Positions 1 through 9,800 of a stretch of 64,000 bases of DNA are shown here, piece after piece. The first letter of the stretch is position 1. Each line of letters opens with the position of its first letter. The stretch comes from Hafnia psychrotolerans (GTDB lineage: Bacteria; Pseudomonadota; Gammaproteobacteria; Enterobacterales; Enterobacteriaceae), in the NCBI RefSeq assembly GCF_014639435.1, contig NZ_BMFZ01000009.1, positions 160,432 through 224,431 on the forward strand, read 5' to 3'. Made by a program: the position numbers and the translations under genes. Below the pieces are notes generated by a model. That model saw nothing but the letters and a program-made list of their open reading frames with translations, made no database searches and was not told where the DNA came from.

Positions 1-3
1 CAT
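1..3 (-). CDS. bamC: start codon of bamC (nlpB), gene runs off the left edge
   Basis: Only the initiator CAT (ATG on the minus strand) is inside the window. It is preceded on that strand by AGGGAG five bases upstream, a good ribosome binding site, and it follows dapA by 16 bases. In E. coli the gene directly after dapA on the same strand is bamC, the lipoprotein of the outer-membrane assembly machine. The identity is inferred only from synteny, the start codon and the ribosome binding site; no coding sequence is visible. Confidence 0.5.
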
Positions 4-19
4 CAAATCTCCCTAAGAG

Positions 20-901
20 TTACAGCAAACCGGCGCTTTTTAATGCGTTTTCCACTACCGGACGGGCAGCATCTGTTAACGGCGTCATAGGCAGACGCAG
101 TGTATCGGTTGCCATCAATCCCAGTGCCTTACAGGCCCATTTCACCGGGATCGGGTTTGCTTCTACAAACAAATGCTGATGCAACGGCATCAAGCGCTGA
201 TTTAAGCGACGCGCTTCGGCAAAATTGCCCTGCGCGGCCAGCTCACAAAGTTGTGCCATTTCACGTGCTGCCACGTTGGCTGTCACGGAAATAACACCTT
301 TGCCACCGAGTTGCATGAAGTCCAGACCACTGGCGTCATCGCCGCTCAGCAGAATGAAGTCTTCATCATCAACCAGCACTTGGATCTGGCTAACACGACT
401 TAAGTTCCCTGTGGCTTCTTTAAGAGCAACAATATTCTTTATTTTTGCTAAACGCGCCACGGTTGGCGGCAACATGTCGCAGCCAGTACGTGAAGGCACG
501 TTATAGAGAATTTGCGGCAGGGACGTATGCTCAGCGATGGCTTTAAAATGCTGGAACAGACCTTCCTGAGTCGGGCGGTTATAATAAGGCGTGACGGTCA
601 AACAGCCAACAATGCCTGTATTTTCAAAGCGTTGAGTAAGAGAAATCGCTTCCGCGGTGGAATTAGCGCCCGTTCCGGCGATAATCGGGATGCGCCCATC
701 GGACAGTTCCAGCGTTTGCATGACCACGTCACCGTGTTCGTCATGCGTTAAGGTCGCTGACTCACCGGTTGTGCCTACGGAAACGATCGCCGCAGTACCA
801 CTGGACACATGATAATCAATCAGTTTTTTTAAACTCGCGCGATCGACGGCACCTTTGTCGTCCATCGGCGTAACCAGTGCAACAATACTTCCCGTAAACA
901 T
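20..901 (-). CDS. dapA: 4-hydroxy-tetrahydrodipicolinate synthase
   Basis: Condenses pyruvate with aspartate semialdehyde in the first committed step of lysine and diaminopimelate synthesis in the cytoplasm. The 293-residue product matches the E. coli length (292). It starts [14 protein letters not shown] and carries the family landmarks GTTGESATL near residue 45, [17 protein letters not shown] with the active-site tyrosine, and the Schiff-base lysine in [11 protein letters not shown] longer in-frame start at 928 would add nine residues absent from the family, so the ATG at 901 was chosen. The gene is divergent from gcvR and probably cotranscribed with bamC, as in E. coli. Confidence 0.97.
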   Translation of the reverse strand: MFTGSIVALVTPMDDKGAVDRASLKKLIDYHVSSGTAAIVSVGTTGESATLTHDEHGDVVMQTLELSDGRIPIIAGTGANSTAEAISLTQRFENTGIVGCLTVTPYYNRPTQEGLFQHFKAIAEHTSLPQILYNVPSRTGCDMLPPTVARLAKIKNIVALKEATGNLSRVSQIQVLVDDEDFILLSGDDASGLDFMQLGGKGVISVTANVAAREMAQLCELAAQGNFAEARRLNQRLMPLHQHLFVEANPIPVKWACKALGLMATDTLRLPMTPLTDAARPVVENALKSAGLL

Positions 902-1046
902 TGACCTTCCCCTCCACAAACAGGTCACTCATGGTACTTTTGACACCACTGCAAAAGCAAGCAATCAACGTGTTGTAAGCGCTTGTCCGGCGGTTTTTTT
1001 TATGTTTTCCTTGGGAATACTCCCAAGCATGACAGGAAGAGCAACT

Positions 1047-1607
1047 TTGCCGCAGCCACAACAACACTATCTTGTTATCACCGCATTAGGTGCTGACCGC
1101 CCAGGTATCGTAAACACCATTACCCGTCAGGTCAGCAGTTGCGATTGTAATATCGAAGACAGCCGTCTGGCGATGCTCGGTGACGAGTTCACCTTTATCA
1201 TGCTTCTTTCCGGCAGTTGGAATGCCATTACTCTGATTGAGTCCACGTTGTCGCAAAAAGGGGCAGAGCTGGAGCTTCTGATTGTAATGAAACGCACCCG
1301 CGCCCACGAACGCCCACCGATGCCTGCCACCGTGTGGGTTAAAGTCGACGTCAAAGATTCCCCGCACTTGATCGAGCGCTTTACCGATTTATTCGATACC
1401 CATCAAATGAACATTGCAGAGTTGGCATCCAAGACCCATCCGGCAGAGGGGACTAATCCCGCTCAGTTGTCGATACAGATGACGGCTCACAGCGCGGCAA
1501 ACACCGATGCGACAATTATTGAACAAGCTTTTTATCAGCTATGTACAGAATTGAATGCGCAAGGCAGTATTAACGTCGTTAGCAACACTCAGCATGAAGA
1601 CAATTGA
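1047..1607 (+). CDS. gcvR: glycine cleavage system transcriptional regulator GcvR (UUG start)
   Basis: GcvR is the repressor partner that binds GcvA when glycine is low and keeps the gcvTHP operon off. The protein has two ACT domains, roughly residues 7-85 and 95-170, and the N-terminal block HYLVITALGADRPGIVNTI is nearly identical to E. coli GcvR. The start is taken as TTG at 1047 because AGGAAGAG lies five bases upstream and this gives exactly the six residues seen before HYLV in E. coli GcvR. An ATG at 1029 has no good ribosome binding site and adds six foreign residues. A hairpin (CTTGGGA/TCCCAAG, 1010-1027) sits just upstream. bcp follows after 13 bases, implying cotranscription. Confidence 0.93.
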   Translation: MPQPQQHYLVITALGADRPGIVNTITRQVSSCDCNIEDSRLAMLGDEFTFIMLLSGSWNAITLIESTLSQKGAELELLIVMKRTRAHERPPMPATVWVKVDVKDSPHLIERFTDLFDTHQMNIAELASKTHPAEGTNPAQLSIQMTAHSAANTDATIIEQAFYQLCTELNAQGSINVVSNTQHEDN

Positions 1608-1620
1608 CGGAGATATGAAA

Positions 1621-2088
1621 ATGAGCCCACTGAAAGCCGGTGATCCTGCGCCGCAATTTAGTTTGCCCGACCAAGACGGTGAACAGATTAATCTGGCCGA
1701 CTTCCAGGGACAGAAGGTCCTGGTCTATTTCTACCCCAAGGCCATGACACCGGGTTGTACCGTTCAGGCCTGCGGCCTGCGTGACAATATGGATCAATTG
1801 AAAGAAGCCGGTGTCGAAGTGCTGGGGATCAGCACCGATAAACCCGAAAAACTTTCACGCTTTGTTGATAAAGAGCTGCTGAATTTCACGCTGCTGTCTG
1901 ATGAAGATCACCAGGTCTGTGAACAGTTTGGTGTCTGGGGCGAGAAAAGCTTCATGGGCAAAACCTATGACGGCATCCATCGCATCAGCTTCCTGCTCGA
2001 CGGTAACGGCAAGGTTGAAAAAGTGTTCGATGATTTCAAAACCAGCAACCATCACGACATCGTAATGGCTTATATCAACGAGAAATAA
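1621..2088 (+). CDS. bcp: thioredoxin-dependent thiol peroxidase (bacterioferritin comigratory protein)
   Basis: An atypical 2-Cys/1-Cys peroxiredoxin of the PrxQ type that reduces hydroperoxides using thioredoxin. The 155-residue product matches E. coli Bcp almost end to end. The peroxidatic cysteine is in YPKAMTPGCTVQACGLRD around residue 46, and the second cysteine five residues later (VQAC) is the PrxQ resolving position. The ATG at 1621 is eight bases after GGAG; the ATG at 1615 is too close to it. Likely cotranscribed with gcvR and closed by the terminator that follows. Confidence 0.96.
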   Translation: MSPLKAGDPAPQFSLPDQDGEQINLADFQGQKVLVYFYPKAMTPGCTVQACGLRDNMDQLKEAGVEVLGISTDKPEKLSRFVDKELLNFTLLSDEDHQVCEQFGVWGEKSFMGKTYDGIHRISFLLDGNGKVEKVFDDFKTSNHHDIVMAYINEK

Positions 2089-2112
2089 GCCTCAGCGACG
2101 GATGAAACCGAC

Positions 2113-2137
2113 AAAAAAGCGCAGACGCGCTTTTTTT
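2113..2137. terminator. bidirectional rho-independent terminator between bcp and perM
   Basis: A stem GCGC-AGAC-GCGC is flanked by six A on the left and seven T on the right, so the A/T tracts also pair. It can end bcp on the plus strand and perM on the minus strand. Confidence 0.85.
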
Positions 2138-2184
2138 ATTTTCTTTTTTCGACTGATATAAACCACCCCATCAACGACGCAGCC

Positions 2185-3249
2185 CTAGGGGGCCTCATTG
2201 AGCAATTCATCTGGCCAGGCGTGTACCACGGCTTTGACCAGCGTTGCCAGCGGAATGGCGAAGAACACGCCCCAGAACCCCCATAGCCCACCGAAGATCA
2301 CCACAGACAGAATAATCACCAACGGATGCAGATTCACCGCTTCGGAGAACAGCAGCGGCACAATGACGTTGCCATCCAGCCCTTGCACCACCAGGTATGC
2401 CACAAACAGTGTCCAGAAGTCCGCCCCCATGCCCCACTGGAACAGCGCCACCACCACCACCGGAATAGTCACCAGCATGGCACCAATGTAAGGGATGAGG
2501 ACCGAGAGGCCGACCAGCACGGCCAACAGCAACGAATAGCGCATGCCCATGATGAAGAACACCAGATAGGTCGCCACGCCGACGATGATCATCTCCAGTA
2601 CTTTTCCACGGATATAATTCGTGATTTGCTGGTTCATCTCCAGCCAGACTTGCCCCGCCAGACCACGATCACGTGGCAGCACGCGGCGTACTGCGCTGAC
2701 CATCTGTTCTTTATCTTTGAGCAGGAAAAACACCATCATCGGCACCAGAATCAGATAAATCGCCAACGTCAGTAAACCGACCAGTGATGCCAGGGAGAAT
2801 TTTACTAAATTATCACCAACGCCCGACAGTTTGGCGCGCAAGTTTTCAGCCATCATGTCGATGATGCCCGCATCAACCAGCGCCGGGTAGCGTTTAGGTA
2901 AGGTTGCGGCGAAATCGTAAAAGCGGTTGAGCATACTGGGCAAGTCAGCCATCAGATTGATACTCTGCTGCCAGGTGACCGGCGCGATAACAAATACCGC
3001 CAGCATCACCACACCCGCGAAAATCAGTAACACAACACTGGTAGACAGCGTGCGGGAAAGCCCAAGATATTGCAGCCTAGCCACCGGCCACTCGAGTAGA
3101 TACGCCAGCACAATCGCCACGAGTAACGGGGCAAGAATACCGTTAAAAAAATAGAGAATACAAAACCCTGCGACCAAAATAGCCAATAAGGCAATGGCCT
3201 GAGGATCGGTGAATCGTCGGCGGTACCATTGTAATAACATCTCTAACAT
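2185..3249 (-). CDS. perM: AI-2E family transporter / putative permease PerM
   Basis: An inner-membrane protein of the AI-2E transporter (TqsA/PerM) family whose substrate is not firmly established. The 354-residue product is collinear with E. coli PerM (353), beginning MLEMLLQWYRRRFTDPQAIALL. It has about eight hydrophobic segments, with the family signatures FFLLKDKEQMVSAVRRVLP in the middle and SEAVNLHPLVIILSVVIFGGLWGFWGVFFAIPLATL near the end. The ATG at 3249 has AGGAG nine bases upstream; the in-frame extension to 3306 is not conserved. Divergent from bepA. Confidence 0.92.
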   Translation of the reverse strand: MLEMLLQWYRRRFTDPQAIALLAILVAGFCILYFFNGILAPLLVAIVLAYLLEWPVARLQYLGLSRTLSTSVVLLIFAGVVMLAVFVIAPVTWQQSINLMADLPSMLNRFYDFAATLPKRYPALVDAGIIDMMAENLRAKLSGVGDNLVKFSLASLVGLLTLAIYLILVPMMVFFLLKDKEQMVSAVRRVLPRDRGLAGQVWLEMNQQITNYIRGKVLEMIIVGVATYLVFFIMGMRYSLLLAVLVGLSVLIPYIGAMLVTIPVVVVALFQWGMGADFWTLFVAYLVVQGLDGNVIVPLLFSEAVNLHPLVIILSVVIFGGLWGFWGVFFAIPLATLVKAVVHAWPDELLNEAP

Positions 3250-3530
3250 CGGATATCGCTCCTGTAAGATCCTGGTATAACGGGCCAGCAAACAGTCTGT
3301 CTGCATCCCTGTCCCTGATTCAGCCTTAATGTAATGTTATGCTGAATATGTTGTCACAGAGAGTAACGGTGAGTCGCTTCAAAAGTTTCTGATGAGACTA
3401 CTATTAAGTGTCAGAAAAATAGCCAAGAATGTGCCAGTGAAAGAGTGTACTGGAGTCCGTTTCACGGAAGAAGAGCTCTTATCGCTGTTTACGTCAGAGC
3501 GATCAATTATTCATTAGGAATGGTTTAATT

Positions 3531-5051
3531 ATGGCAATGCGGTTTAACAAAACGGTGACCGCCCTTTTGATGGGCACCCTGCTGGCAGGAGCAATAGCAC
3601 CCGCTCTCGCAGATGACAGTTCATTCTGGACGACGCCCATCCCGTCAACTAACCCAAACAAACCCTCTGTCGCTGATCAACTGCCGGACATGGGCACCAC
3701 TGCCGGGGGTATCCTGAGTATCGATCAGGAACTGCAAATGGGCGATTTCTATGCTCGCCAGATGCGTGCCAGTACCCCGCTGATTAACGATCCGCTGCTC
3801 AATCAGTACATCAATGAACTGGGACTGCGTCTGGTTGCCAGCGCCTACTCGGTGCGAACCCCTTTCCATTTTTATATCGTCAATAATGATGAATTGAACG
3901 CCTTCGCCTTCTTTGGTGGCAATGTCGTGCTGCACTCTGCGCTATTCCGTTATACCGACAATGAAAGCCAATTGGCTTCAGTGATGGCGCACGAAATATC
4001 TCACGTGACTCAGCGCCACCTTGCGCGTGCGATGGAAGATCAGCAAAAAAACGCCCCGCTGACCTGGGTTGGTGCACTCGGCTCAATTCTGCTGGCGATG
4101 GCCAGCCCGCAAGCCGGGATGGCCGCGCTGACCGGAACCCTCGCCGGAACACAACAAAGTATGATCAGCTTCACTCAGGGGAATGAGCAAGAGGCTGACC
4201 GCATCGGTATTCAGGTGTTGCAACGCGCCGGATTTGACCCACAGGCGATGCCCGCTTTTCTGCAAAAACTAGCCGATCAGTCAAGCTATTCGAGCAAACC
4301 ACCGGAAATGCTGCTAACGCATCCCTTACCTGACAGTCGCCTGGCGGATATTCGTAACCGCGCCAATCAAATGTCACATCCAACGATCCACTCGTCACAA
4401 AGTTTCCTGTTAGCCAAAGTGCGAATACTGGGTATGTACGGTTCAGAATCCTATCCGCTGAGCGATGACTACCTACACAAATTGAGCAACGGCAACGTGC
4501 GTGAGCAGCTGGCCGCCCGTTACGGGAAGGCTCTGCAATTCTACAAAGCGAAGAAATACGATCAAGCGCGCTCCATTCTGGACGCGTTGCTGGCTCAGAA
4601 TCCGGGCAACGACTGGTTCCTGGATTTATCTACCGACGTCGATATTGATCAAAAACATGCTCCACAGGCCATTGCACGACTGGAAAAAGCCAACGCCGAA
4701 ACCAGTAAAAACCCGGTACTGTTACTGAACCTGGCCAATGCTTACGTGGAAGGTGGCCAGCCCGCTAACGCCAGCCGCATTCTCAACCGCTATACGTTTA
4801 ACTACCCTAATGACCCGAATGGTTGGGATTTACTCTCACAGGCCGCCGCCGCGCAAGGTTTACGCGCGCAAGAACTGGCAGCCAGAGCAGAAAGTATGGC
4901 GCTGGTTGGGCGTTTTGATCAGGCGATAGAGTTATTAAGTAACGCCAGTGCGTTGCAAAAACTGGGAAGTCTGGAGCAGGCACGTTACGACGCCCGTATT
5001 GACCAGTTGCGCCAGTTGCAACGGCGTTTCCGTCAATATCAGAGAGGCTAA
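3531..5051 (+). CDS. bepA: periplasmic beta-barrel assembly-enhancing metalloprotease BepA
   Basis: A periplasmic M48-family zinc protease and chaperone that assists maturation of LptD and degrades stalled outer-membrane proteins. The 506-residue product starts with a signal peptide (MAMRFNKTV...AIAPALA, about 26 residues). The zinc motif HEISH is near residue 154 ([14 protein letters not shown]), with the third ligand in [12 protein letters not shown] near residue 222. The C-terminal third is TPR-like and ends [18 protein letters not shown], as in E. coli BepA (487 residues). The mature N-terminus is some 20 residues longer than in E. coli (proline/asparagine-rich). It heads a two-gene unit with yfgD. 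Confidence 0.95.
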   Translation: MAMRFNKTVTALLMGTLLAGAIAPALADDSSFWTTPIPSTNPNKPSVADQLPDMGTTAGGILSIDQELQMGDFYARQMRASTPLINDPLLNQYINELGLRLVASAYSVRTPFHFYIVNNDELNAFAFFGGNVVLHSALFRYTDNESQLASVMAHEISHVTQRHLARAMEDQQKNAPLTWVGALGSILLAMASPQAGMAALTGTLAGTQQSMISFTQGNEQEADRIGIQVLQRAGFDPQAMPAFLQKLADQSSYSSKPPEMLLTHPLPDSRLADIRNRANQMSHPTIHSSQSFLLAKVRILGMYGSESYPLSDDYLHKLSNGNVREQLAARYGKALQFYKAKKYDQARSILDALLAQNPGNDWFLDLSTDVDIDQKHAPQAIARLEKANAETSKNPVLLLNLANAYVEGGQPANASRILNRYTFNYPNDPNGWDLLSQAAAAQGLRAQELAARAESMALVGRFDQAIELLSNASALQKLGSLEQARYDARIDQLRQLQRRFRQYQRG

Positions 5052-5078
5052 GTTCACCCTAAATATGAGGTTATGACC

Positions 5079-5438
5079 ATGCCACACCATGATGTCACCA
5101 TTTATCACAACCCACACTGTAGCAAGAGCCGTGAAACGTTGAAATTACTGGAAGAGAAAGACCTGAACCCGGACGTGATTTTGTATCTGGAAACGCCGCC
5201 GTCAACCGATACGCTGAAAGCGCTGATCAGTAAGCTCGGGTTCAGCTCTGCGCGCGAACTGATGCGTAAAGGTGAGGAGATATATAAAGAGCTGAATTTG
5301 GCGGATCCGGCAATTAACGAGCAGCAACTGATCCAGGCGCTGGCCGACCATCCCCGGCTGATAGAACGGCCCATCGTGCTGGCAAATGGCCAGGCACGGA
5401 TCGGGCGTCCGCCGGAGAAAGTACTGGAGATCCTATAA
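5079..5438 (+). CDS. yfgD: ArsC-family reductase YfgD
   Basis: A small thioredoxin-fold protein of the arsenate reductase (ArsC) family. It has the active-site cysteine in IYHNPHCSKSRETL (residue 13) and the conserved RPIV and RIGRPPE motifs near the end that in ArsC hold arsenate. Whether YfgD itself reduces arsenate in the cell is unclear, and there is no ars operon nearby. The ATG at 5079 is eight bases after GAGG and gives 119 residues, the E. coli length; the ATG at 5073 is too close. It follows bepA by 27 bases and ends 18 bases from the end of convergent hda. Confidence 0.93.
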   Translation: MPHHDVTIYHNPHCSKSRETLKLLEEKDLNPDVILYLETPPSTDTLKALISKLGFSSARELMRKGEEIYKELNLADPAINEQQLIQALADHPRLIERPIVLANGQARIGRPPEKVLEIL

Positions 5439-5456
5439 ACTGGTGAAGGCTTGTTT

Positions 5457-6158
5457 CTACAGGCTCAGAATATCTTTCACGAAAGGGATCGTGAGTTTGC
5501 GCTGGGCGGTGATAGACGCACGGTCAAGCTGATCCAGCGTGGTAAATAACGTGCGCATCTCGCGATCCAAACGCTTCAACAGGAAACGCCCGACATCTTC
5601 GGGCAGTTCAAAGCCCCGCAGTTTCGAGCGCAGTTGCAATGCCTGAAGTTTCTCTTCATCGGACAACGGCTGGAGCTTATAAATTTGCCCCCAATCCAGC
5701 CGAGAGGCTAAATCAGGCAGGCTGAGATTGAGCTGCCGCGGCGGACGGTCCCCGGTAATAAACAGTCTTGTGCGGCCAGTTTCCAAAATACGATTGTATA
5801 GATGAAATACCGCAGCTTCCCACTCGTCATCCCCGGCAATGCCTTCAATATTATCTATACATACCAACGCCAGATGTTCCATCCCGTCCAGCACTTCCGG
5901 AACAAAATAAGCTCGCTTATCAAGCGGCACGTAGCCTACCGCTTCACCTCGCTGAGAAAGCTCAGCGCAGGCCGCATGCAGCAAATGACTGCGGCCGCCA
6001 CCTTCACGTGACCAGAAGTAGATATAAGAGCCATGCTCCTGTTGCAGCGCGGTTTGAATGGCTGAGAGCAGAGAGGGGTTCTCGCCCGGATAAAAACTGG
6101 CAAAAGTTTCATCATCGGGAAGATAAAGTGGCAGGGAAAGCTGTGCCGGCGTATTCAG
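5457..6158 (-). CDS. hda: DnaA regulatory inactivator Hda (CUG start)
   Basis: An AAA+ protein that binds the replicase sliding clamp and stimulates hydrolysis of ATP on DnaA, preventing re-initiation. The product of 233 residues is nearly identical to E. coli Hda. It has the N-terminal clamp-binding motif QLSLPL (residues 6-11), a Walker A-like region [10 protein letters not shown], Walker [11 protein letters not shown] and the arginine-rich [10 protein letters not shown]. No ATG precedes the conserved [14 protein letters not shown] at 6158 lies five bases after GAGG and gives LNTPAQLS; E. coli hda is known to start at CUG. A TTG at 6173 in the same frame is the alternative. It lies downstream of uraA on the same strand. 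Confidence 0.95.
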   Translation of the reverse strand: MNTPAQLSLPLYLPDDETFASFYPGENPSLLSAIQTALQQEHGSYIYFWSREGGGRSHLLHAACAELSQRGEAVGYVPLDKRAYFVPEVLDGMEHLALVCIDNIEGIAGDDEWEAAVFHLYNRILETGRTRLFITGDRPPRQLNLSLPDLASRLDWGQIYKLQPLSDEEKLQALQLRSKLRGFELPEDVGRFLLKRLDREMRTLFTTLDQLDRASITAQRKLTIPFVKDILSL

Positions 6159-6320
6159 AAGCACCTCAACCAATGCGGTCTGAAAACCGCGAATATTATC
6201 ATCAACAAAAAGTTGTTATCTCAACTGTTAACCAGACGGATATGTACGGGCAGAATTCTAGCATAGGATCCGCCCGGAGTTGAACTGTATGCCGCACAAC
6301 CCCTTGCGAACAATAACAAC

Positions 6321-6346
6321 CGCCGGAGCAATGATCTTCTCCGGCG
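6321..6346 (-). terminator. stem-loop between uraA and hda, possible weak terminator
   Basis: An eight-base-pair stem CGCCGGAG/CTCCGGCG with a ten-base loop lies 18 bases after the uraA stop. Downstream on the minus strand is only a mixed GTTGTTATTGTT stretch, so it may attenuate rather than fully end transcription into hda. Confidence 0.5.
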
Positions 6347-6364
6347 ATCGTTTCGCGCCTGGGA

Positions 6365-7657
6365 TCACGCCGGTGGATTTTCCCGCTCATCTTCAATGTC
6401 GATGATTTCTTCTTCACCGCGCACCATTTCAATCACCTTAAACAGCAGGCTGAGGAAAATACCGACAATGGTCGCCAGTGCCATACCTTTCAGTTCAGCC
6501 GCACCAATGTGAATTTTTGCACCGCTGACGCCGATAATTAGAATCACAGCCGTCAGGATCAGGTTCTTCGCTTTGTTGTAATCCACTTTGGACTCAATCA
6601 ATACGCGGATACCCGAAGCGGCAATCACACCATAAAGCAGCAGGGAAACGCCCCCCATCACAGGCACCGGAACGGCCTGAATCGCGGCCGCCAGCTTACC
6701 GACGCACGAGAGCATAATCGCCAGGATTGCCGCTCCGCCGATCACCCAAGTGCTGTAAACCTTGGTGATCGCCATCACACCAATATTCTCGCCGTAAGTG
6801 GTGTTCGGCGTAGAACCGAAGCAACCGGATAATACCGTGGACAACCCGTTCGCCAGCATGGAGCGGTGCAGGCCTGGATCGCGCAGCAGGTCTTTTTTCA
6901 CGATATTGGCTGTTACCACGAGATGCCCAACGTGCTCAGCGATCACCACCAACGCGGCAGGCAGAATCGTCAGGATCGCCACCCATTCAAAACGCGGAGT
7001 GTAAAACGTCGGCAAAGCAAACCAGTGCGCCTCTGCAATCGCTGAAGTATCGACCACGCCCATAAAGAACGACAACAGATAGCCAACCAATACGCCGATC
7101 AGGATCGGGATGATCGCCAGAAAGCCGCGAAACAGCACAGAACCCAGTACGGTCACACCCAAGGTCACCATCGAAATGATAATGGTGGTGGAATCCACCG
7201 CCACACCCTCAGCCGGTAATAACCCCGCCATATTGGCTGCCACGCCTGCCAACTCTAGTCCGATGACAGCCACGATCGCCCCCATCGCCGCCGGAGGAAA
7301 GACCACGTTGATCCAGCCGATCCCGGCTTTTTTCACAATCAGCGCCACCAGACAAAACAGCAGCCCGCAGACGATAAACCCGCCCAGCGCAGCTTCATAG
7401 CCCATCGGTAATAGCAAAAGAACCGGCGAAATAAAAGCGAAGCTTGAGCCAAGGTAGGCCGGGATTTTACCTTTACAGATGTAGAGGTATAACAAGGTGC
7501 CAATACCGTTGAACAGCAGTACCGTCGCCGGATTAATTTTGAATAATATCGGCACCAGTACGGTAGCACCGAACATGGCAAACAGGTGCTGTAAGCTCAA
7601 GGGGATAGTCTGCAAAATCGGCAAACGTTCACTTACCCCGATGACACGACGGGTCAT
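6365..7657 (-). CDS. uraA: uracil:proton symporter
   Basis: An inner-membrane nucleobase:cation symporter (NCS2/NAT family) importing uracil for salvage by Upp. The 430-residue product matches E. coli UraA (429). It has about 14 hydrophobic segments, the N-terminal QHLFAMFGATVLVPIL block and the binding-site glutamates in VIAEHVGHLVVTANI and in the NAT signature STPNTTYGENIGVMAIT. AAGGA precedes the ATG. The gene lies downstream of upp on the same strand, the arrangement of the upp-uraA operon, with a strong terminator between them. Confidence 0.96.
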   Translation of the reverse strand: MTRRVIGVSERLPILQTIPLSLQHLFAMFGATVLVPILFKINPATVLLFNGIGTLLYLYICKGKIPAYLGSSFAFISPVLLLLPMGYEAALGGFIVCGLLFCLVALIVKKAGIGWINVVFPPAAMGAIVAVIGLELAGVAANMAGLLPAEGVAVDSTTIIISMVTLGVTVLGSVLFRGFLAIIPILIGVLVGYLLSFFMGVVDTSAIAEAHWFALPTFYTPRFEWVAILTILPAALVVIAEHVGHLVVTANIVKKDLLRDPGLHRSMLANGLSTVLSGCFGSTPNTTYGENIGVMAITKVYSTWVIGGAAILAIMLSCVGKLAAAIQAVPVPVMGGVSLLLYGVIAASGIRVLIESKVDYNKAKNLILTAVILIIGVSGAKIHIGAAELKGMALATIVGIFLSLLFKVIEMVRGEEEIIDIEDERENPPA

Positions 7658-7823
7658 GGATTGATCCTTTGTGAAATAATTAAATCGCAGTTTTTACTCG
7701 ACCTACTTCGAGTGGTAAAAAGGCGGCAAGTCCGTGAGTCCCGGGAGCATAGATAACGATGTAACCGGGGTGATCAGGCGCAGCCTGCGTATCTGCAGCT
7801 TGAAGTCATGATGAGTAAAATAA

Positions 7824-7851
7824 TCAAAAAAAAGCCGACTCATTAGTCGGC
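7824..7851 (-). terminator. rho-independent terminator after upp
   Basis: On the minus strand GCCGACT-AATG-AGTCGGC is followed by eight T. It lies just after the upp stop and about 170 bases before uraA, so uraA must be read by read-through or from its own promoter. Confidence 0.9.
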
Positions 7852-7859
7852 CCATTGCT

Positions 7860-8486
7860 TTACTTAGTACCAAATATTTTATCGCCTGCATCCCCTAGCC
7901 CCGGGATGATGTAACCATGCTCGTTGAGGCCCTGGTCGATTGAAGCGGTGTAAAGCTCAACATCAGGATGGGCTTTCTCCAATGCAGCAATACCTTCTGG
8001 TGCCGCAACCAGCACCAGCACTTTAATGCTTTGACAGCCCGCTTTTTTCAGCAAGTCGATAGTGGCAATCATTGAGCCGCCCGTTGCCAGCATGGGGTCA
8101 ACCACCAGCGCCAGACGTTCTTCAATATTGGAAACCAGCTTCTGGAAATATGGCACAGGCTTCAGTGTTTCTTCATCGCGATAGATTCCGACCACGCTGA
8201 TACGCGCGCTTGGCACGTTTTCCAACACGCCTTCCATCATGCCGAGACCCGCTCGCAGAATAGGGACTACGGTAATTTTCTTGCCCTTAATCTGGTCGAT
8301 TTCAACCGGGCCGCACCATCCTTCGATAGTCACTTTTTCAGTTTCTAAATCAGCGGTCGCTTCATACGTTAGTAAACTTCCCACCTCAGAAGCCAGTTCG
8401 CGAAAACGTTTCGTGCTGATGTCATTTTCACGCATCAGGCCCAGCTTGTGTTTCACCAGCGGGTGTTTCACCTCGACAATCTTCAT
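7860..8486 (-). CDS. upp: uracil phosphoribosyltransferase
   Basis: Converts uracil and PRPP to UMP in pyrimidine salvage. The 208-residue product equals the E. coli length and begins [20 protein letters not shown]. It has the PRPP loop [15 protein letters not shown] near residue 130 and the uracil-binding end [21 protein letters not shown]. The ATG at 8486 is preceded by AGGAGA; the open frame extends 63 codons further upstream, but that stretch is the divergent upp/purM promoter region and is not coding. Confidence 0.97.
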   Translation of the reverse strand: MKIVEVKHPLVKHKLGLMRENDISTKRFRELASEVGSLLTYEATADLETEKVTIEGWCGPVEIDQIKGKKITVVPILRAGLGMMEGVLENVPSARISVVGIYRDEETLKPVPYFQKLVSNIEERLALVVDPMLATGGSMIATIDLLKKAGCQSIKVLVLVAAPEGIAALEKAHPDVELYTASIDQGLNEHGYIIPGLGDAGDKIFGTK

Positions 8487-8659
8487 TTTTAATTCTCCTA
8501 AGGTGGTTGAGCTGCAAAAAAATCGCGAGATTATAACGCCTTTTATTTTGAACACCACAGCCATTAGCTTGATCGGTATCAATAGAATCCTCATAAGCAC
8601 CAATAGAATTCTGATAAACAGTATAGACAGGAGATTTATCCTCACACCGCACATGCCCC

Positions 8660-8675
8660 TCGCAAACGTTTGCAT
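8660..8675. promoter_or_regulatory. PurR operator (PUR box) upstream of purMN
   Basis: TCGCAAACGTTTGCAT contains the perfect palindrome GCAAACGTTTGC, the core of the PurR consensus ACGCAAACGTTTGCGT. It lies 64 bases before the purM start, with a TAGAAT candidate -10 at 8683-8688, so the repressor would cover the -35 region, as known for purMN in E. coli. Confidence 0.88.
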
Positions 8676-8738
8676 GGGCTGTTAGAATTGCGGCGCTTCA
8701 TTTCAACCACTAACCCAAACCGCCGTGGGGACTCCGCA

Positions 8739-9776
8739 GTGACCGACAAAACCTCTCTCAGCTATAAAGACGCAGGCGTAGATATCGATGCTGGTAACGC
8801 GTTGGTAGATCGCATCAAAAACGTAGTAAAACAGACTCGTCGTCCTGAAGTCATGGGCGGATTGGGTGGTTTTGGTGCCCTGTGTGCGCTACCGCAAAAA
8901 TATCGTGAACCTGTGCTGGTTTCAGGGACCGACGGCGTTGGCACCAAGCTGCGTCTGGCTATGGACCTGAAACGCCACGACACCATCGGCATTGACCTGG
9001 TCGCCATGTGTGTCAATGATCTGATTGTTCAGGGTGCTGAACCCCTGTTCTTCCTTGACTATTACGCCACCGGTAAACTGGACGTCGATATCGCCGCCAG
9101 TGTGATTACGGGGATTGCCGAAGGCTGTAAGCAGTCTGGCTGTGCGCTGGTCGGTGGTGAAACGGCTGAAATGCCGGGCATGTATCACGGTGAAGATTAC
9201 GACGTGGCCGGTTTTTGCGTCGGTGTAGTGGAAAAGTCAGAAATTATCGACGGCAGCAAAGTCGCTGACGGCGACGTTGTGATTGCTCTGGCCGCCAGCG
9301 GCCCGCACTCTAACGGTTACTCCCTGGTACGCAAAATTCTTGAAGTCAGCAACACCAATCCGGAAGCCACTGATCTGGTAGGTAAATCCCTGGCCGATCA
9401 CCTGCTAGCGCCGACCAAAATCTACGTAAAATCGATCCTGAAATTGATCGAAAACGTCGAAGTTCACGGCATCGTTCACCTGACTGGCGGCGGCTTCTGG
9501 GAAAATATTCCGCGCGTCCTGCCGGAAAATACTCAAGTCATCATTGATGAAGCCAGCTGGCAGTGGCCTGACGTCTTTACCTGGCTGCAAACTGCCGGTA
9601 ACGTCACCCGCCATGAGATGTACCGTACCTTCAACTGTGGCGTCGGTATGCTGGTCGCACTGCCTGCTGAACGGGCTGACGAGGCGGTTGCCCTGTTGAA
9701 TGATAATGGTGAGAAAGCGTGGAAAATCGGCAGGATTAAAGAGTCTGACTCCTCAGAACGCGTTATCATTAAATAA
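8739..9776 (+). CDS. purM: phosphoribosylformylglycinamidine cyclo-ligase (AIR synthetase)
   Basis: Catalyses ATP-dependent closure of FGAM to aminoimidazole ribonucleotide, step five of purine synthesis. The 345-residue product has exactly the E. coli length and is highly similar, with [37 protein letters not shown] and [14 protein letters not shown]. The start is GTG at 8739 ([22 protein letters not shown]), seven bases after GGGGA. An ATG at 8670 in the same frame lies inside the PurR operator and is rejected. Cotranscribed with purN. Confidence 0.97.
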   Translation: MTDKTSLSYKDAGVDIDAGNALVDRIKNVVKQTRRPEVMGGLGGFGALCALPQKYREPVLVSGTDGVGTKLRLAMDLKRHDTIGIDLVAMCVNDLIVQGAEPLFFLDYYATGKLDVDIAASVITGIAEGCKQSGCALVGGETAEMPGMYHGEDYDVAGFCVGVVEKSEIIDGSKVADGDVVIALAASGPHSNGYSLVRKILEVSNTNPEATDLVGKSLADHLLAPTKIYVKSILKLIENVEVHGIVHLTGGGFWENIPRVLPENTQVIIDEASWQWPDVFTWLQTAGNVTRHEMYRTFNCGVGMLVALPAERADEAVALLNDNGEKAWKIGRIKESDSSERVIIK

Positions 9777-9800
9777 CTTTGACTAAAGATGGGTGTTGAG

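Noticed and set aside
8239-8685. A plus-strand frame opposite upp running into the purM promoter
   Set aside because: It is a shadow of upp and overlaps the PurR operator.
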